Both the position numbers and the translations under genes were made by a program. Below are positions 43,397 to 53,807 of a DNA stretch of 64,000 nucleotides, in pieces. Origin of the DNA: Macrobrachium rosenbergii (Eukaryota > Arthropoda > Malacostraca > Decapoda > Palaemonidae); contig NC_089749.1 of the NCBI RefSeq assembly GCF_040412425.1, positions 31,978,313 through 32,042,312 of the forward strand, given 5' to 3'. Numbering within the stretch: the first letter of the stretch is position 1; every line of letters begins with the position of its first letter. A model generated the notes under the pieces. The model did no database searches. It was not told the origin of the DNA and was given only the letters and a program-made list of their open reading frames with translations.

Positions 43397-44738
43397 TACA
43401 GCTATTATCCTACTTACGATGGGGTTAGGTTACAAAAAACCCATCGTTTCTTGGAAAAAACGCATCTCGAATATAGCCTAGCCTACACTAGGGTATTCAG
43501 TACCATGTATACATATATGGTAGCCTACCCTACATTATAAAGTATACTCTATACATACACAGTATAGTAATTATTAATGTCAGCTAATTCTGTAGGTTCA
43601 TGAAGAGTGACCTATGATAATTAAATACAAGGAGACTCTGAATAACAAACAATAATTAGCTTAGCCTACACTATGGTATAGCATAAACATATACAGTAGC
43701 CTAGCCTACATTACACTGTGCTCCATATTCACAATCGTATTATACAAACATCAACATAACAAAAATGCATCTTTTCCATGGATCTTTTAAAATGTTATGC
43801 CTTAATTCACTGTATCCAATAATATTGTATATATTCTTATATTACTTTTGTATTATAAACTGCAATCATAGCAATCAATGTTTTGATTTGGAAATCAATT
43901 ACGCGGTAAGTTTATTTCGCCGTATTCAACTCATTTCAGAGAGCTTTTCTTGCTTCTAGTTAGTGTAAATGAATCTCTAGATACTTTATTTATATGGGGC
44001 AAGGTTATTTTTTGTTATGCAAAATGTTTTTAAGTCGAAATATAACTTAAATACGTCTCGTTATGAAATTAATTTAGCTATTTTTTCATTAACAGATGAC
44101 GTTGGTCATTTGGGGGCATGTTTGTTTTGAGTAAAAAAAAAAAAAAAAAAAAAAAAATCAAGATTCCGTTTGCTATTTTCACTTGATTTCATCATAATAC
44201 AAGCTTTACGTATTTCTCGTTTATTTGCTTAAAAATAGCAGTAATGTGTTCTTTCATGACCAATAGTTTGATTAAAATACTTTCTCTCCAATTTTAATTA
44301 CGATCGAGTTTCATCCATGTTGCCAATGCACGATAATTTATAGTCATTAGCAGTTTGAACATTGTTTTCTCAGCTTCAGTTACAACTCGCAGCTTAAATT
44401 TAGCAGTATATTTCCTTGCCGATCTTTTATCCAAACCGAATAAGGGTATAATGTAAAAATATATCAGTCCTATTCTACTTAATATCTTTTGTATTATAAC
44501 TATGGTAACTGTTTACAGTAAACCCGCCGTACTCGCGAGGGACGCGTACCGCACCCCTCCTGCGAAGAGCCAAAAGCCATGAATACTTAAAATCCCTCTA
44601 AAAACACTTAGAACTGCCTATTTTGATAGTTTAAACACACAAAAAAAAAAACTCTAAAAATGCTTATATCCGAGTGTTTTAATAATTTTATCACAAAAAG
44701 TGCATTTAGTCATGAAAATATGAAAATACAGTAATTTA

Positions 44739-45987
44739 CAGTCAACCCTCATTAAGACGGACTAATTGGGGGGCCAGGGTGTCCGCCTTAGCTGATAGTC
44801 CGGATTAACTGGTGATATCTATAACTATAAATACCTATAAATATACTGTATTTCATTATTTTTATGAAGAATATGGTTAATAAACCAACACAGAAATGTT
44901 TAAATTAAAGCTCATGGTAAAATATGAAAAATGAAGAATAAAACATGATAAAAATGATAGAATTCAGCTGCTGAGACATAAATGCATAATTGTTAAGTAA
45001 AATGAAGTGGAGTCTCCAAAATGAAAAGTAAGATTTTTTCCCCCTTTTTTCATGGTTTTTTTTATTTTAGTTATTTATTCATTAATGTACTGTTAATAAA
45101 TGTGAGATGACTAAGATTATCAGTAATAAAACTGTGGGACAATTAAGACCATAAGTTCACTAACACATTTTGTTTTCAACAAAAACATTCCGTAAAACAC
45201 AAAAATATACATGATCAAAATGACTGTAGTCCAACTTGTGAATTTTAATAAGTAAGACTATAAAACACATTTCATCATATCGATCTTGGAGAGGGTTTTT
45301 TTTTTTTTGTATTGTTACTGATGTCATCAGTCTGCAGTCATAAATCTGAGGACGGTACGGGAATAGGGTTCACAAGTGATGACGCTTCACCACAACATAC
45401 TGTTGTGGGATTTTTCATACCACTATATTAAAGTTAAAATTATTGTTGAATTCATGTTTTCATGAAGAAATAATTATATAAAGCAAATTATTGAGTAATT
45501 TTTGCCATCAGCAGTCAAATAATCATGATCATGGCAACTTTCAAACTTCGTGCCATCACGACATATATCTATAAATAGAACAGAAGTAGAGGGCTGTCAT
45601 TAGCTAGTAGATCTCCATGGCAACCAGCCAGCCAATCTGGTTTTAGCTGTATTCTGTCTGAGAAAGAACTTTTCCTCAGAGAAGCTGACGATGACAAAAT
45701 GCGTGTGTTTTGAACACAAAACTTTGTTTCTAATAATGTATTTATTTTACTGGTTACATAAAGAATAGAATGAATTCCTTCTTATTACTTTGAATGCAAA
45801 ATTGTTGGTTCAGAGATTCTTCAGCAACAAAATATAAATTTTCTTTCCTTCAGAAGATATTTACTAAAGCTGTGCTGACATACCTTTAAAACAAAATCTC
45901 TCTCTCTCTCTCTCTTTAAACACAGCTAGAATTATGATGCCTATAGGGAAATTATCATTTGCCACCTAAACACAACTATTGTTCAGT

Positions 45988-46066
<79 letters not shown>

Positions 46067-46590
46067 TAAACACAGCTAGAATTATGATGCCTATACGGAA
46101 ATTATCATTTGCCACCTAAACACAACTATTGTTCAGTAACTCGGCTTTTGTCTTTGTAAAGTTGACCTTTGTCATGTCTTTTCTTTCCTAAAACATATAC
46201 AAAGCATCGTACTCTAGCTACCAGTCGGGCAGCAGATAGGTAAAACTGCTAATGCTCAGTGATTGGCTACGATACTTCCTACCCTTCCAGGCAATATCGT
46301 TTCTTCATGATGGTATGCACCGTGCGTAAGTTAAATTGATTACAAGTTAAAAGCATTTCAGTTCATTACAGTGTAAGTACAGAACAGTATGTATAAAACA
46401 AAAATATAAATGAAAAGTTTTTTATTTACATTTGGTAAATAAAAAGGAAAATGGTACACGACGAGCAAAGGAACAGTAACTATCTTAAATCGTGGTCAAA
46501 CATTACGAATTTTAAATCGGCTGACCCTCTTCGGTGTCCATCTTATCCGGGGTCCGGGCTAATGAGGTCAGGCTTAACAAGGGTCGACTG
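44739..46590 (+). mobile_element. Tigger-like family D element (innermost layer)
   Basis: The left end is TA|CAGTCAACCCTCATTAAGAC; the right end, reverse complemented, is CAGTCGACCCTTGTTAAGCC. It is flanked by TA and CA. The 40564-40874 MITE shows the empty site (ACAGTAATTTGTGAATATTTC on the minus strand). The 1852-bp body has no intact transposase. It contains a (CT)n tract duplicated with its 76-bp flank (45898-46143). Confidence 0.85.
45898..46143 (+). repeat. Tandem duplication of a (CT)n tract plus 76-bp flank
   Basis: AAACACAGCTAGAATTATGA...GTTCAGTAACTC follows a short CT run at 45898-45914. It is repeated after a long CT run at 45989-46062, with one substitution (CTATAGG against CTATACGG). 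Confidence 0.93.
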
Positions 46591-46979
46591 CAGTGAATAT
46601 TTCTCAGTGAAAAATACCGCAAATGGGCGAATTTTACATGAATAATGGGTAGACAGGTTCCACAGAGAAATCCGCGAATATGCGAGTCTGCGAATATTGA
46701 GAACGTGAATACGGGGGGTTTACTGTACTACCGTACGATGGTTGAAATACAAGCAAAACTACTGTTGTTATCTGATTCGGTGATAAGCAAAACAACAGTT
46801 TCTCGTTCGGCTGTTTATGGCTGTACACATTTATGCAAGAGTATAATGTTACTAACAATACTTTTATCATTCTCTTTCTCTTTTTTAACTAGAAGATGGT
46901 ATAAAGAGATAGAGGAAAAGAAGTTGGTATATTGTAATTGGGTCTCTCTCTCGTTACCTGATTTATGAATTATTACGGG

Positions 46980-46982
<3 letters not shown>

Positions 46983-47064
<82 letters not shown>
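46983..47064 (+). repeat. (GA)n microsatellite
   Basis: About 82 bp of GA repeats at the truncation point of the family A-type element. Preceding TTTATGAATTATTACG also occurs before GA-rich sequence at 10342. Confidence 0.97.
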
Positions 47065-47066
<2 letters not shown>

Positions 47067-47204
47067 TACCAGAAATCCTTTGACACGCTGTGGGCAACGA
47101 TTGACACATCTGACAGCTTTGCCCTCGCCCCTCTCTACAAAGGTTTCTCAAAAGGTTGGGAAATGATATTTGTTTGTTTAAAATATCACATACTCTACTA
47201 TAGA

Positions 47205-47231
47205 AATGTATAAATTTTGTAATTACAATTA

Positions 47232-47273
<42 letters not shown>

Positions 47274-47597
47274 CTTATTAATATTTGAAAATTAGTACTT
47301 ATTATTAGGTAAATCATTTATTTTATCATACAAAACAAAAATACACATACATGTAACCATAAAAATTCTCTCATCTCTTGCTGAGATGAGAGAATTTTTA
47401 AGGTTACATGTACAGTGTATATTTATTTGTTTTGTTGATAAATAAATGATTTACTTAATAATACGTACTAATTTTCAAATATTGAGATTAAATAATAATA
47501 ATAATAATAATAATAGCAATAATAATAATAATAGCAATAATAATAATATCAATAATAACAATAATATAACTGTAATTACAAAACTTATACATTTCGA
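47205..47597. mobile_element. Foldback element, ~390-bp palindrome
   Basis: GAAATGTATAAATTTTGTAA...(ATT)n...CATGTAACCATAAAAATTCT and CTCTCATCTC lead to a centre near 47378, after which the complement follows (GAGATGAGAGAATTTTTAAG...(AAT)n...TTACAAAACTTATACATTTC). The arms are about 190 bp and include (ATT)n/(AAT)n tracts of unequal length. No coding capacity. Confidence 0.9.
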
Positions 47598-47690
47598 TAA
47601 TTTTGTATGACAATTAATTAGGTTCCAAAAAAAAGTTCGCTTGTCTGTGAACTTGCGCAACTCGAATCGTGTAAGGTCGAGGTATTACTG
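47598..47690. mobile_element. Tigger-like family B terminal fragment
   Basis: Reverse complement CAGTAATACCTCGACCTTAC, ACGATTCGAGTTGCGCAAG matches the left TIR at 15324. It is followed by TA and a (CA)n tract, then a second, shorter copy of the same terminus at 47730-47763. Confidence 0.8.
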
Positions 47691-47691
47691 T

Positions 47692-47692
<1 letters not shown>

Positions 47693-47729
<37 letters not shown>

Positions 47730-47787
47730 GAACTTGCGCAACTTGAATCCTGTAAGGTCGAGGTGTGTGTGTGTGTGTTTGTGTGTG

Positions 47788-47849
<62 letters not shown>

Positions 47850-47875
47850 TATATGTATATGTATGTGTATATATA
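47693..47875 (+). repeat. (CA)n/(TG)n/(TA)n compound microsatellites
   Basis: (CA)n at 47693-47714, (TG)n at 47763-47788 and (TA)n from 47790 to about 47850, with an ATAT-rich end. Confidence 0.93.
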
Positions 47876-47880
47876 AGTAA

Positions 47881-48590
47881 TAATCCTTCAATCATCCAGA
47901 TTAATAGTCAAGGGTCAGTCAGATAATGGTGAAATCCAAATAATGGCGAGTGAAAAAATCTAGGGGTGTTCAAGGGCAACTCTGTACCCTTTCTCACCTA
48001 TCCATGTCAATACCACATAACTGTAAATGCTCAGTATGCTTATAAACAACAACCATCACACTTTAAATTGAAAACATTATGCAAAAGGCAATTATCTACT
48101 TTTTTCCCCCATACTTATAACAAAATATACTGCATAAATAAGTTAAGTATACCTTAGTTTAACCAGACCACTGAGCTGGTTAACAGCTCTCCTAGAGAGG
48201 GCTGGCCCGAGGGATTAGACTTATTTTACATGGCTAAGAACCAATTGGTTACCTAGCAATGGGACCTACAGCTTATTGTGGAATCCGAACCACATTATAC
48301 CAAAAAATGAATTTCTATCAGCAGAAATAAATTCCTCAATTCTTCATTAACTGGCCGGAGACTCAAACTCGGGCCTAGCAAAGTGCTAGCCAACAACTCT
48401 ACCGACTCAGCCAACGAGGAACTACTTTTGCTTTGAAAAAAATGCAACCCCTTCTTTTTCTCTCCTTAGTAAATGACACAGTCGAGTAGGCAGTGCCTAC
48501 ATGGTTTTATGACCAATAATGTATATTTAACAGCAACTTCCATATCAGTTGTTACCATATTGTATTTTTATCTCATGTACCACCAAAAGA
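47881..48590 (+). repeat. Dispersed repeat R1, copy 3
   Basis: It starts TCCTTCAATCATCCAGATTA and continues in parallel with copy 2 (CTATCCATGTCAATACCAC, TATGCTTATAAACAACAACC, AACAAAATATACTGCAT, CTTCTTTTTCTCTCC, AGTAAATGACACAG). A SINE at about 48151-48420 interrupts it. Confidence 0.82.
48151..48420 (-). mobile_element. tRNA-derived SINE (family S1), copy 1
   Basis: The minus strand starts GTTCCTCGTTGGCTGAGTCG (A box) and has GCCCGAGTTTGAGTCTCC (B box, RRTTTGAGTC) ~50 bp on. A conserved body follows (GCTGTAGGTCCCATTGCTAG, CCAATTGGTTCTTAGCCA). It ends ...TGGTCTGGTTAAACTAAGG. It is inserted in repeat R1. Confidence 0.85.
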
Positions 48591-48678
48591 GATAAAAATG
48601 TGTAGGTCGCTAGACAACTATAGACTTAGGCTAGCCCAGGTGTTACACTCATAGTATCCATCTGCAAAAGGCAAACAC

Positions 48679-48953
48679 CAGGCAGTCCCCAGTTATTGGC
48701 AACCTGGCTTTACAGCGCTTGTCTAAAGATTTAAATTAGAGATTTTCAGCGCCAACATGTGCCGATTTCTGCTTATCGGGGCTGATAATCAGGTATTAAC
48801 GCTGATACAAACCTAACAGAGGTGCCGATCTCCGGTTACTGGCGACAATACCCAGTTATTGGTGACGATAAGTGCCGAAAATGGTTATCGGCAGTTTTCG
48901 CTTGTCGTCATGTCGTTGGAACGAAACTCCTGCCAATAACTTGGTACTGCCTG
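48679..48953. mobile_element. Short MITE with internal GCCGAT/GGTTAT repeats (copy 2)
   Basis: CAGGCAGTCCCCAGTTATTGGC on the left; reverse complement CAGGCAGTACCAAGTTATTGGC on the right, followed by TA. Interior GTGCCGATTTCTGCTTATCG, GCCGATCTCCGGTTACTGGC. Related to 27235-27488. Confidence 0.85.
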
Positions 48954-49313
48954 TAAGCTATTACAGCTATATTTAAGGTAAAGGTAATGGTAATGAAACT
49001 GTTATTTTACTTACAGAAACCATTCATACTGTATTATTATACTGATATATATTATCAACGTAATATGACTAAAAAAACCATTGTCCTGCCATTTGTAATG
49101 TTATGTTCTCAGAATCAGATGATTGAGCCTACTACTGAAAGAATTAGGAAAGTAACTTTTTTAGTTGCTAAAAGAAACGAATGCATTAATGTTTATTTTT
49201 GTACATAGATGTTAAAAGGGTATACAAAGGCAAACTAACATACTTTTGTTAAAGTAAAACCCCTCAAAATTGCAAAACAGCTGTCTCCCAATTTCGTTTG
49301 TTTACCAATGTAA

Positions 49314-49316
<3 letters not shown>

Positions 49317-49401
<85 letters not shown>
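49317..49401 (+). repeat. (CT)n microsatellite
   Basis: About 85 bp of CT repeats. Confidence 0.97.
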
Positions 49402-49404
<3 letters not shown>

Positions 49405-49827
49405 ACTGTACATATCCTTTAATGAAATATGAATTACTGTATCATAAACACAAAAACATGAACAATCTCCAGGAAGTTCATGACGCTATCGAATGAGCGT
49501 AAGAATATGTACGTACGTGTTACCATTTTTCTTTTTTGCTTGATTTACTGTACTGTTTTTATGACAAATTTACTTGACTTCAAGTATGATTATCACACAT
49601 CACAACAGTACACAAAAGAATATTTTGTCACTGTTGATATATAATTTCTAATCACCGTAAAAATATTTAAAATGCCAATTTCACTTGTAAGCAAGACAAA
49701 ACCAAAAAGGCCACACCAAGCTCACTGATGGCATGATCGCAATTATCTTTTGGTTTGCAAAACTAATAAAAAATTAGAAAATGTACTAAAAATATAAAAA
49801 AAGTATAGTGTGGTATAAAATATAAAC
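49402..49827. other. Unassigned sequence
   Basis: AT-rich, no recognised element. Confidence 0.45.
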
Positions 49828-50061
49828 AAAAATGTTATTTTCTTGATGAAATTAAGTTTCTTATATACTTACCAAGTAATTACACAGCTATGCTTTTCCA
49901 CTAGTGCAGCAGCTTAAATTTTAAAAATCGTGGTAGCGCTTCTATCGTTTTTGTGTATGTGACTACCCCGCCCACTATCGGGGAACAACAGGAACAACAA
50001 AACAGAAAAATCACTTCTTTTGTGCCCTTTATCCATGAGAGGGGAGGAGGGAGGGCTCCAA

Positions 50062-50161
50062 TCTGTAATTACTTGGTAAGTATACTGTATATGAAACTTA
50101 ATTTTATCATGAAAATAACACTTTCATATAAGTAGCTTACCAAGTAATTACACAGCTGAAT
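50062..50161 (-). repeat. DIRS-3 internal complementary region
   Basis: GTAATTACTTGGTAAGTATA...CATGAAAATAACA complements the left outer end (TGTTATTTTCTTGATGAAA...ACTTACCAAGTAATTAC). The following CTTTCATATAAGTAGCTTAC would complement the missing right end. Confidence 0.85.
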
Positions 50162-50772
50162 CCCCACATTGACAGGAGGTGGGAGCCATAGACATATTCT
50201 ACTCGAAAACATTCAGTCATGAAAAGAAAATGAATCTGAAACAGACAATTTGCTAGCACTGAAACAATGCTTGTTGTTTCCTTATCTGGTAAGAGAGCTA
50301 CTGCAGGTAATTACTGCCTCTGGTTGGTGCTCATCTTGACCTATAACCTGTGGTGATGTAGCGGAGTAGCCGCAAGTCGTCTCTAATTTTAAGTGGGGGC
50401 TCTGAAGTAAAGGAAAATCCCAACTGCTCACAAAACATAAGGAGAGTTGCCCTTGCCCTGGGTACAGCACCAAACAACAAAAAACCAGACGAGTCACCTA
50501 CACTGCAATAAAATTAAAAACCATCACCTAACCACTAAAGACTGGTGGGCACTCCAGGTACAAAGTATTCCCCCCCCCCAAAAACAAGCTTCCCAATGAC
50601 TCGACACCCTGCTTCAAGGTGAAGAGATCAAGGATGAAAAGCAATGCTGCCTATGCTTCTTCCCACCAAAACCATGCACGCCATCAATAAAGGACCCAAG
50701 GTACTGCAATTTTCAAAAACTGTATTTCTTTCAATCAGTGCATGGCAAAAATGGACTTACACTTCCAGCAAG

Positions 50773-51764
50773 TCACTGAAGGATTGCTGAGAGTGACATA
50801 TTATGCCTGAAAGCATATGAGGTGGTGACCGCTCTAATCTTGTCTGCTCTCACCTTAAAGGTAGGCAGGATGTCCTCCTGGATTTGTAAGTGACACTCTG
50901 TAATAAGATTCCTAAGAAAAAAGACAATGAGTTTTTCGATAGGGGTCAAGAAGGATTCTTGAGAGAGCACCAGAGATTACTGGAAGGGCCTCTGATTCTC
51001 TTGGTTCTGTCTATGTAACACCGAAGGGCCCTAAAAGGGCAAAGGACCATTTCCTCCTCTTCCGGAACGAGGATGTCCATAAGGTTCTTAATGGTGAACA
51101 AGTGCGGCCAGGGGTTGGATGGTGTCTCATTCTTAGCCAAGAAACCTAGTGTGAAAGTAAGACTGTATCTCCCTGGGCGAAACCAATTCGCATGCCTATA
51201 GCCTGTAGTTCACTAATTTGCTTGGCAGTAGCCACGGCTACAAGGAAGAGCGTCTTCTGGTAAAGTTCTTGAGGGACGTGGAACGGAGAGGCTCAAAAGC
51301 GGGGCCCATTAACCACTTGAGAACTACGTCCAAATTCCAAGATACGAAGTCAACTCTCTTCTGCTTGGAAGTCTCGAAGGACTTAAAGAGATTGCTAAGA
51401 TCTTAGTTAGAGGCAAGATCTAGACCTCTGTGCTTAAAAACTGAACCCAGCATTGATCTATAACCCTTGATGGTGGAATAGGAGAGCCACTTGGCAGTCC
51501 TCAGGAGAGCCACTTGGCAGTCCTCAGGAACACAGGGAAGTCCGCTATCTGAGCTATAGAAGTTTTAGCAGGCGAGATGTTATTACTGCTACACCACTGT
51601 TGGAAGACTGCCCACTTAGACTGGTAGACTTGGCAAGAAGAATAATGTCTACATCTTGCAATAGACTTTGCAGCCGGGTTAGAAAATCCCTTCGCTCTGA
51701 CGAGTTTCCAGACAGTCTCAAGCTTGTCAGAGCTAGAGCAGATAGTCCTTGATGGAATCTCCAA
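50773..51764 (-). pseudogene. DIRS-3 tyrosine recombinase, broken
   Basis: Core-binding region: VYQSKWAVFQQWCSSNNISP, SIAQIADFPVFLRTAK. Catalytic region: MAKNETPSNPWPHLFTIKNL, FRALRCYIDRTKRIRGPSSN, LWCSLKNPS, then VRADKIRAVTTSYAFRHNMS. The H-x-x-R box reads D-K-I-R, so the catalytic His appears replaced by Asp. A 23-bp direct duplication (51481-51527) and stops further disrupt it. Confidence 0.8.
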
Positions 51765-53667
51765 ATGTGGGGCTATTTGAGTAGACGTGGATCTTGCGGG
51801 ACAGGCTAAGAAAGTCCACTATGAGTCTCAGGAGGTTAGGGAACCACTCCTTAAGGGGCCAAAACGGAGCTATCATGGTCATTGTTACATTGTGATGGGA
51901 CTGAAACTTGTTGAGCACTTCCCTACCGTGTTGAATGGCAGGAAGACATAAAGATTCAGATTTGACCAATTTAAAAGCATGGTGTCTGTCGCCCATGCCT
52001 GAGGGTCCGGGACTGGAGAACGAAAGAGAGGAAGGCAATGATTTTTTGAGGTGGTCCGGGGCTGGAGAACGAAAGAGAGGAAGGAAATGATTATTTGAGG
52101 TGGCAAATAAGTCCAAAGTAGGTCTGCCCCACAAATTCCACAGGTTGTTGCCGACCATAGAGTTCAAGATCCATTCTGTGGGTAGTATTTGTCTGTGATG
52201 ACTCAGCTTGTCTGCCAATATGTTCATTTTCCCCTGGATGAAATGGGTGATAGCGTCACCTGATTCTGGTCTGCCCAAATGAGGAGTTCTTTCATGGCTT
52301 CACATCGGAAGAAGGAGTGGGTTCCGCCTTGTTACCTTATACAGTATAGGAAAGAGCCATGGTGTTGTCTGAGTGCACCACCATGGTTTTGTCTGTGACC
52401 GTTTCCGCAAACGACACTAGACCTAAATGAATGGCAGTCAATTCATTTACACTGATATGCAAATTCCGTTGTTCCAGAGACCACATCCCGGAAGTTTCCA
52501 AGTTCCCCAGAAGGGCTCCCCAACCTAGATCTGAGGTGTCTGAAAAGTAGTCTAGGTCAGGGCTCACAGGATGTAGTGACTTTCACTCCAAAAGTCTTTC
52601 TTTGGATGTCCATCATTGCAGGTCTAACTTTATCTCCATTGATACGGGGAACACCATAGAGTCTGGTTGTATTCTCCCATCCCAACTTGCTCTTAGGAAG
52701 AACTGAAGGGCTCTCAAATGCCTAATTTCACAAACTGCTCGATGGAGGCGAGGGTTTAACAGACTCATCCACTGATTCATCAAGCAAGACAGAAGCAAGA
52801 GAAAACTGTGCACTGTTTGTAGGCAGAACTCGATTCTCTTGGGAAACAGAAAGGCCCAAAAACTCATAGATGATCCTCATACCTAAAGAGAGAATCTCCT
52901 GAGTCGGAGTCTTCTGTGACTTTTGTAGGTTTATCAAAATCCCTACCTCTTGGGGTAGGAGAAGGGTTCTCTGGAGGTCCTTCGTGCACTTTTCCTGTGA
53001 CGGTGATCAAGTAGCCAATCGTCCAGGTACAGGCGTACTGTATGTTGATAGCAAGAAGGTGCAGCCACTTTGCAAGAGGAGCTAGTACTTGTGTAAACAC
53101 CTGAGGAGCTGTAGAGAGGCCAAAACACAGGGCTTGAAATTGAAAGACTCTGTCCTTGAAGTTGAACGTGAGATATTTCCTGGAGTTCATATGCAAAGGG
53201 ACATGGAAACTGTCATGTTGTATATCTAGTGTGATCATCCAATCACCCTGCTAAATGGATGATAGTACCAACTGGCTAGTCTCCATTTTGAACTTCGTCT
53301 TCTGGATGAAGAAGTTCAGAGAGATGACATGTGGGACAGGTCTCCAACACCAACCGCCCCCCGCCCCGATGTCTTGGGGGCTACGAAAAGATGGTTGTAA
53401 AAACCCTTCGTTGAACAATTTTCAACATCCTCTATGGCTCTCTTCCTTAGGAGGGATGATACTTCCTCCGAAAGAGCCGCATATCTCTCCGAGCCTTTTG
53501 AGTAGGCCATCAATGTGATCGGAGTGGGTGGAGAGTGCTCCTTTAGTGGTAGTAAGTAGCCCTTCTTCAGGATCCTGAGTGTCCAATGCTCTGCCCCTCT
53601 GACACTCTACCTCTCCCAGAAAAAAAGAGTCTGGCTCCCATTGGTGCACAAAGGACTTATGCATCAT
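51733..53667 (-). pseudogene. DIRS-3 reverse transcriptase / RNase H, broken
   Basis: RT: LFVAPKTSGRG, MITLDIQHDSFHVPLHMN (first Asp kept, usual DAYF changed to HDSF), FGLSTAPQVFTQVLAPLAKW, then one frame away YLDDWLLDHRHRKS (YLDD kept). RNase H: YFSDTSDLGWGALLGN, HISVNELTAIHLGL, VVHSDNTMALSY. Tail: FIQGKMNILADKLSHHRQIL, NLWGRPTLDLFATSNNHFLP, MIAPFWPLKEWFPN. A ~57-bp tandem duplication at 51989-52095 lies inside the tail. Frame changes throughout. Confidence 0.85.
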
Positions 53668-53807
53668 TTCTTAGAGGATGGTCTGGACGGAGTCCTCTTG
53701 ATCGACCTTGCTGTGAAACGAACCTTGGAGCGGGCTCTTGAAGGAAAACTCTATCTCCATGAAATGGCTGCAGTTGCAGTGGAGACACAGATTTAGCAGA
53801 AAAAAAA

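Larger units (their letters stand above)
44516..46725 (+). mobile_element. Tigger-like family C element (third layer)
   Basis: TA|CAGTAAACCCGCCGTACTCG on the left and CGTGAATACGGGGGGTTTACTG|TA on the right. The related sequence at 26320-26345 (ACAGTAATTGTGTATTACCG) shows the site without it. Minus its own insert it is about 356 bp and matches the 311-bp MITE at 40564-40874. Confidence 0.88.
43399..46967 (+). mobile_element. Tigger-like family A-type element (second layer), right end lost
   Basis: It begins at TA|CAGCTATTATCCTACTTACG. 43700-44513 and 46728-46960 match 25600-26594 in order (ATTATACAAACATCAACATAAC, CTTTTCTTGCTTCTAGTTAG, GCACGATAATTTATAGTCATTAGC, CCGTACGATGGTTGAAATAC, GGCTGTACGCATTTACGCAAG). 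The match stops at a (GA)n tract (46983). The element at 44516-46725 interrupts it. Confidence 0.75.

Noticed and set aside
43765..43959. Small plus-strand frames in 43.7-44.0 and 25.7-25.9 kb as conserved genes
   Set aside because: They lie in homologous parts of two transposon copies and differ by frame-breaking indels.
48151..48420. Functional tRNA genes at 48.4 kb, 54.96 kb and 42.5 kb
   Set aside because: Polymerase III A and B boxes are present, but cloverleaf stems are degenerate, and the tRNA-like heads are joined to conserved SINE bodies with a target duplication in one case.
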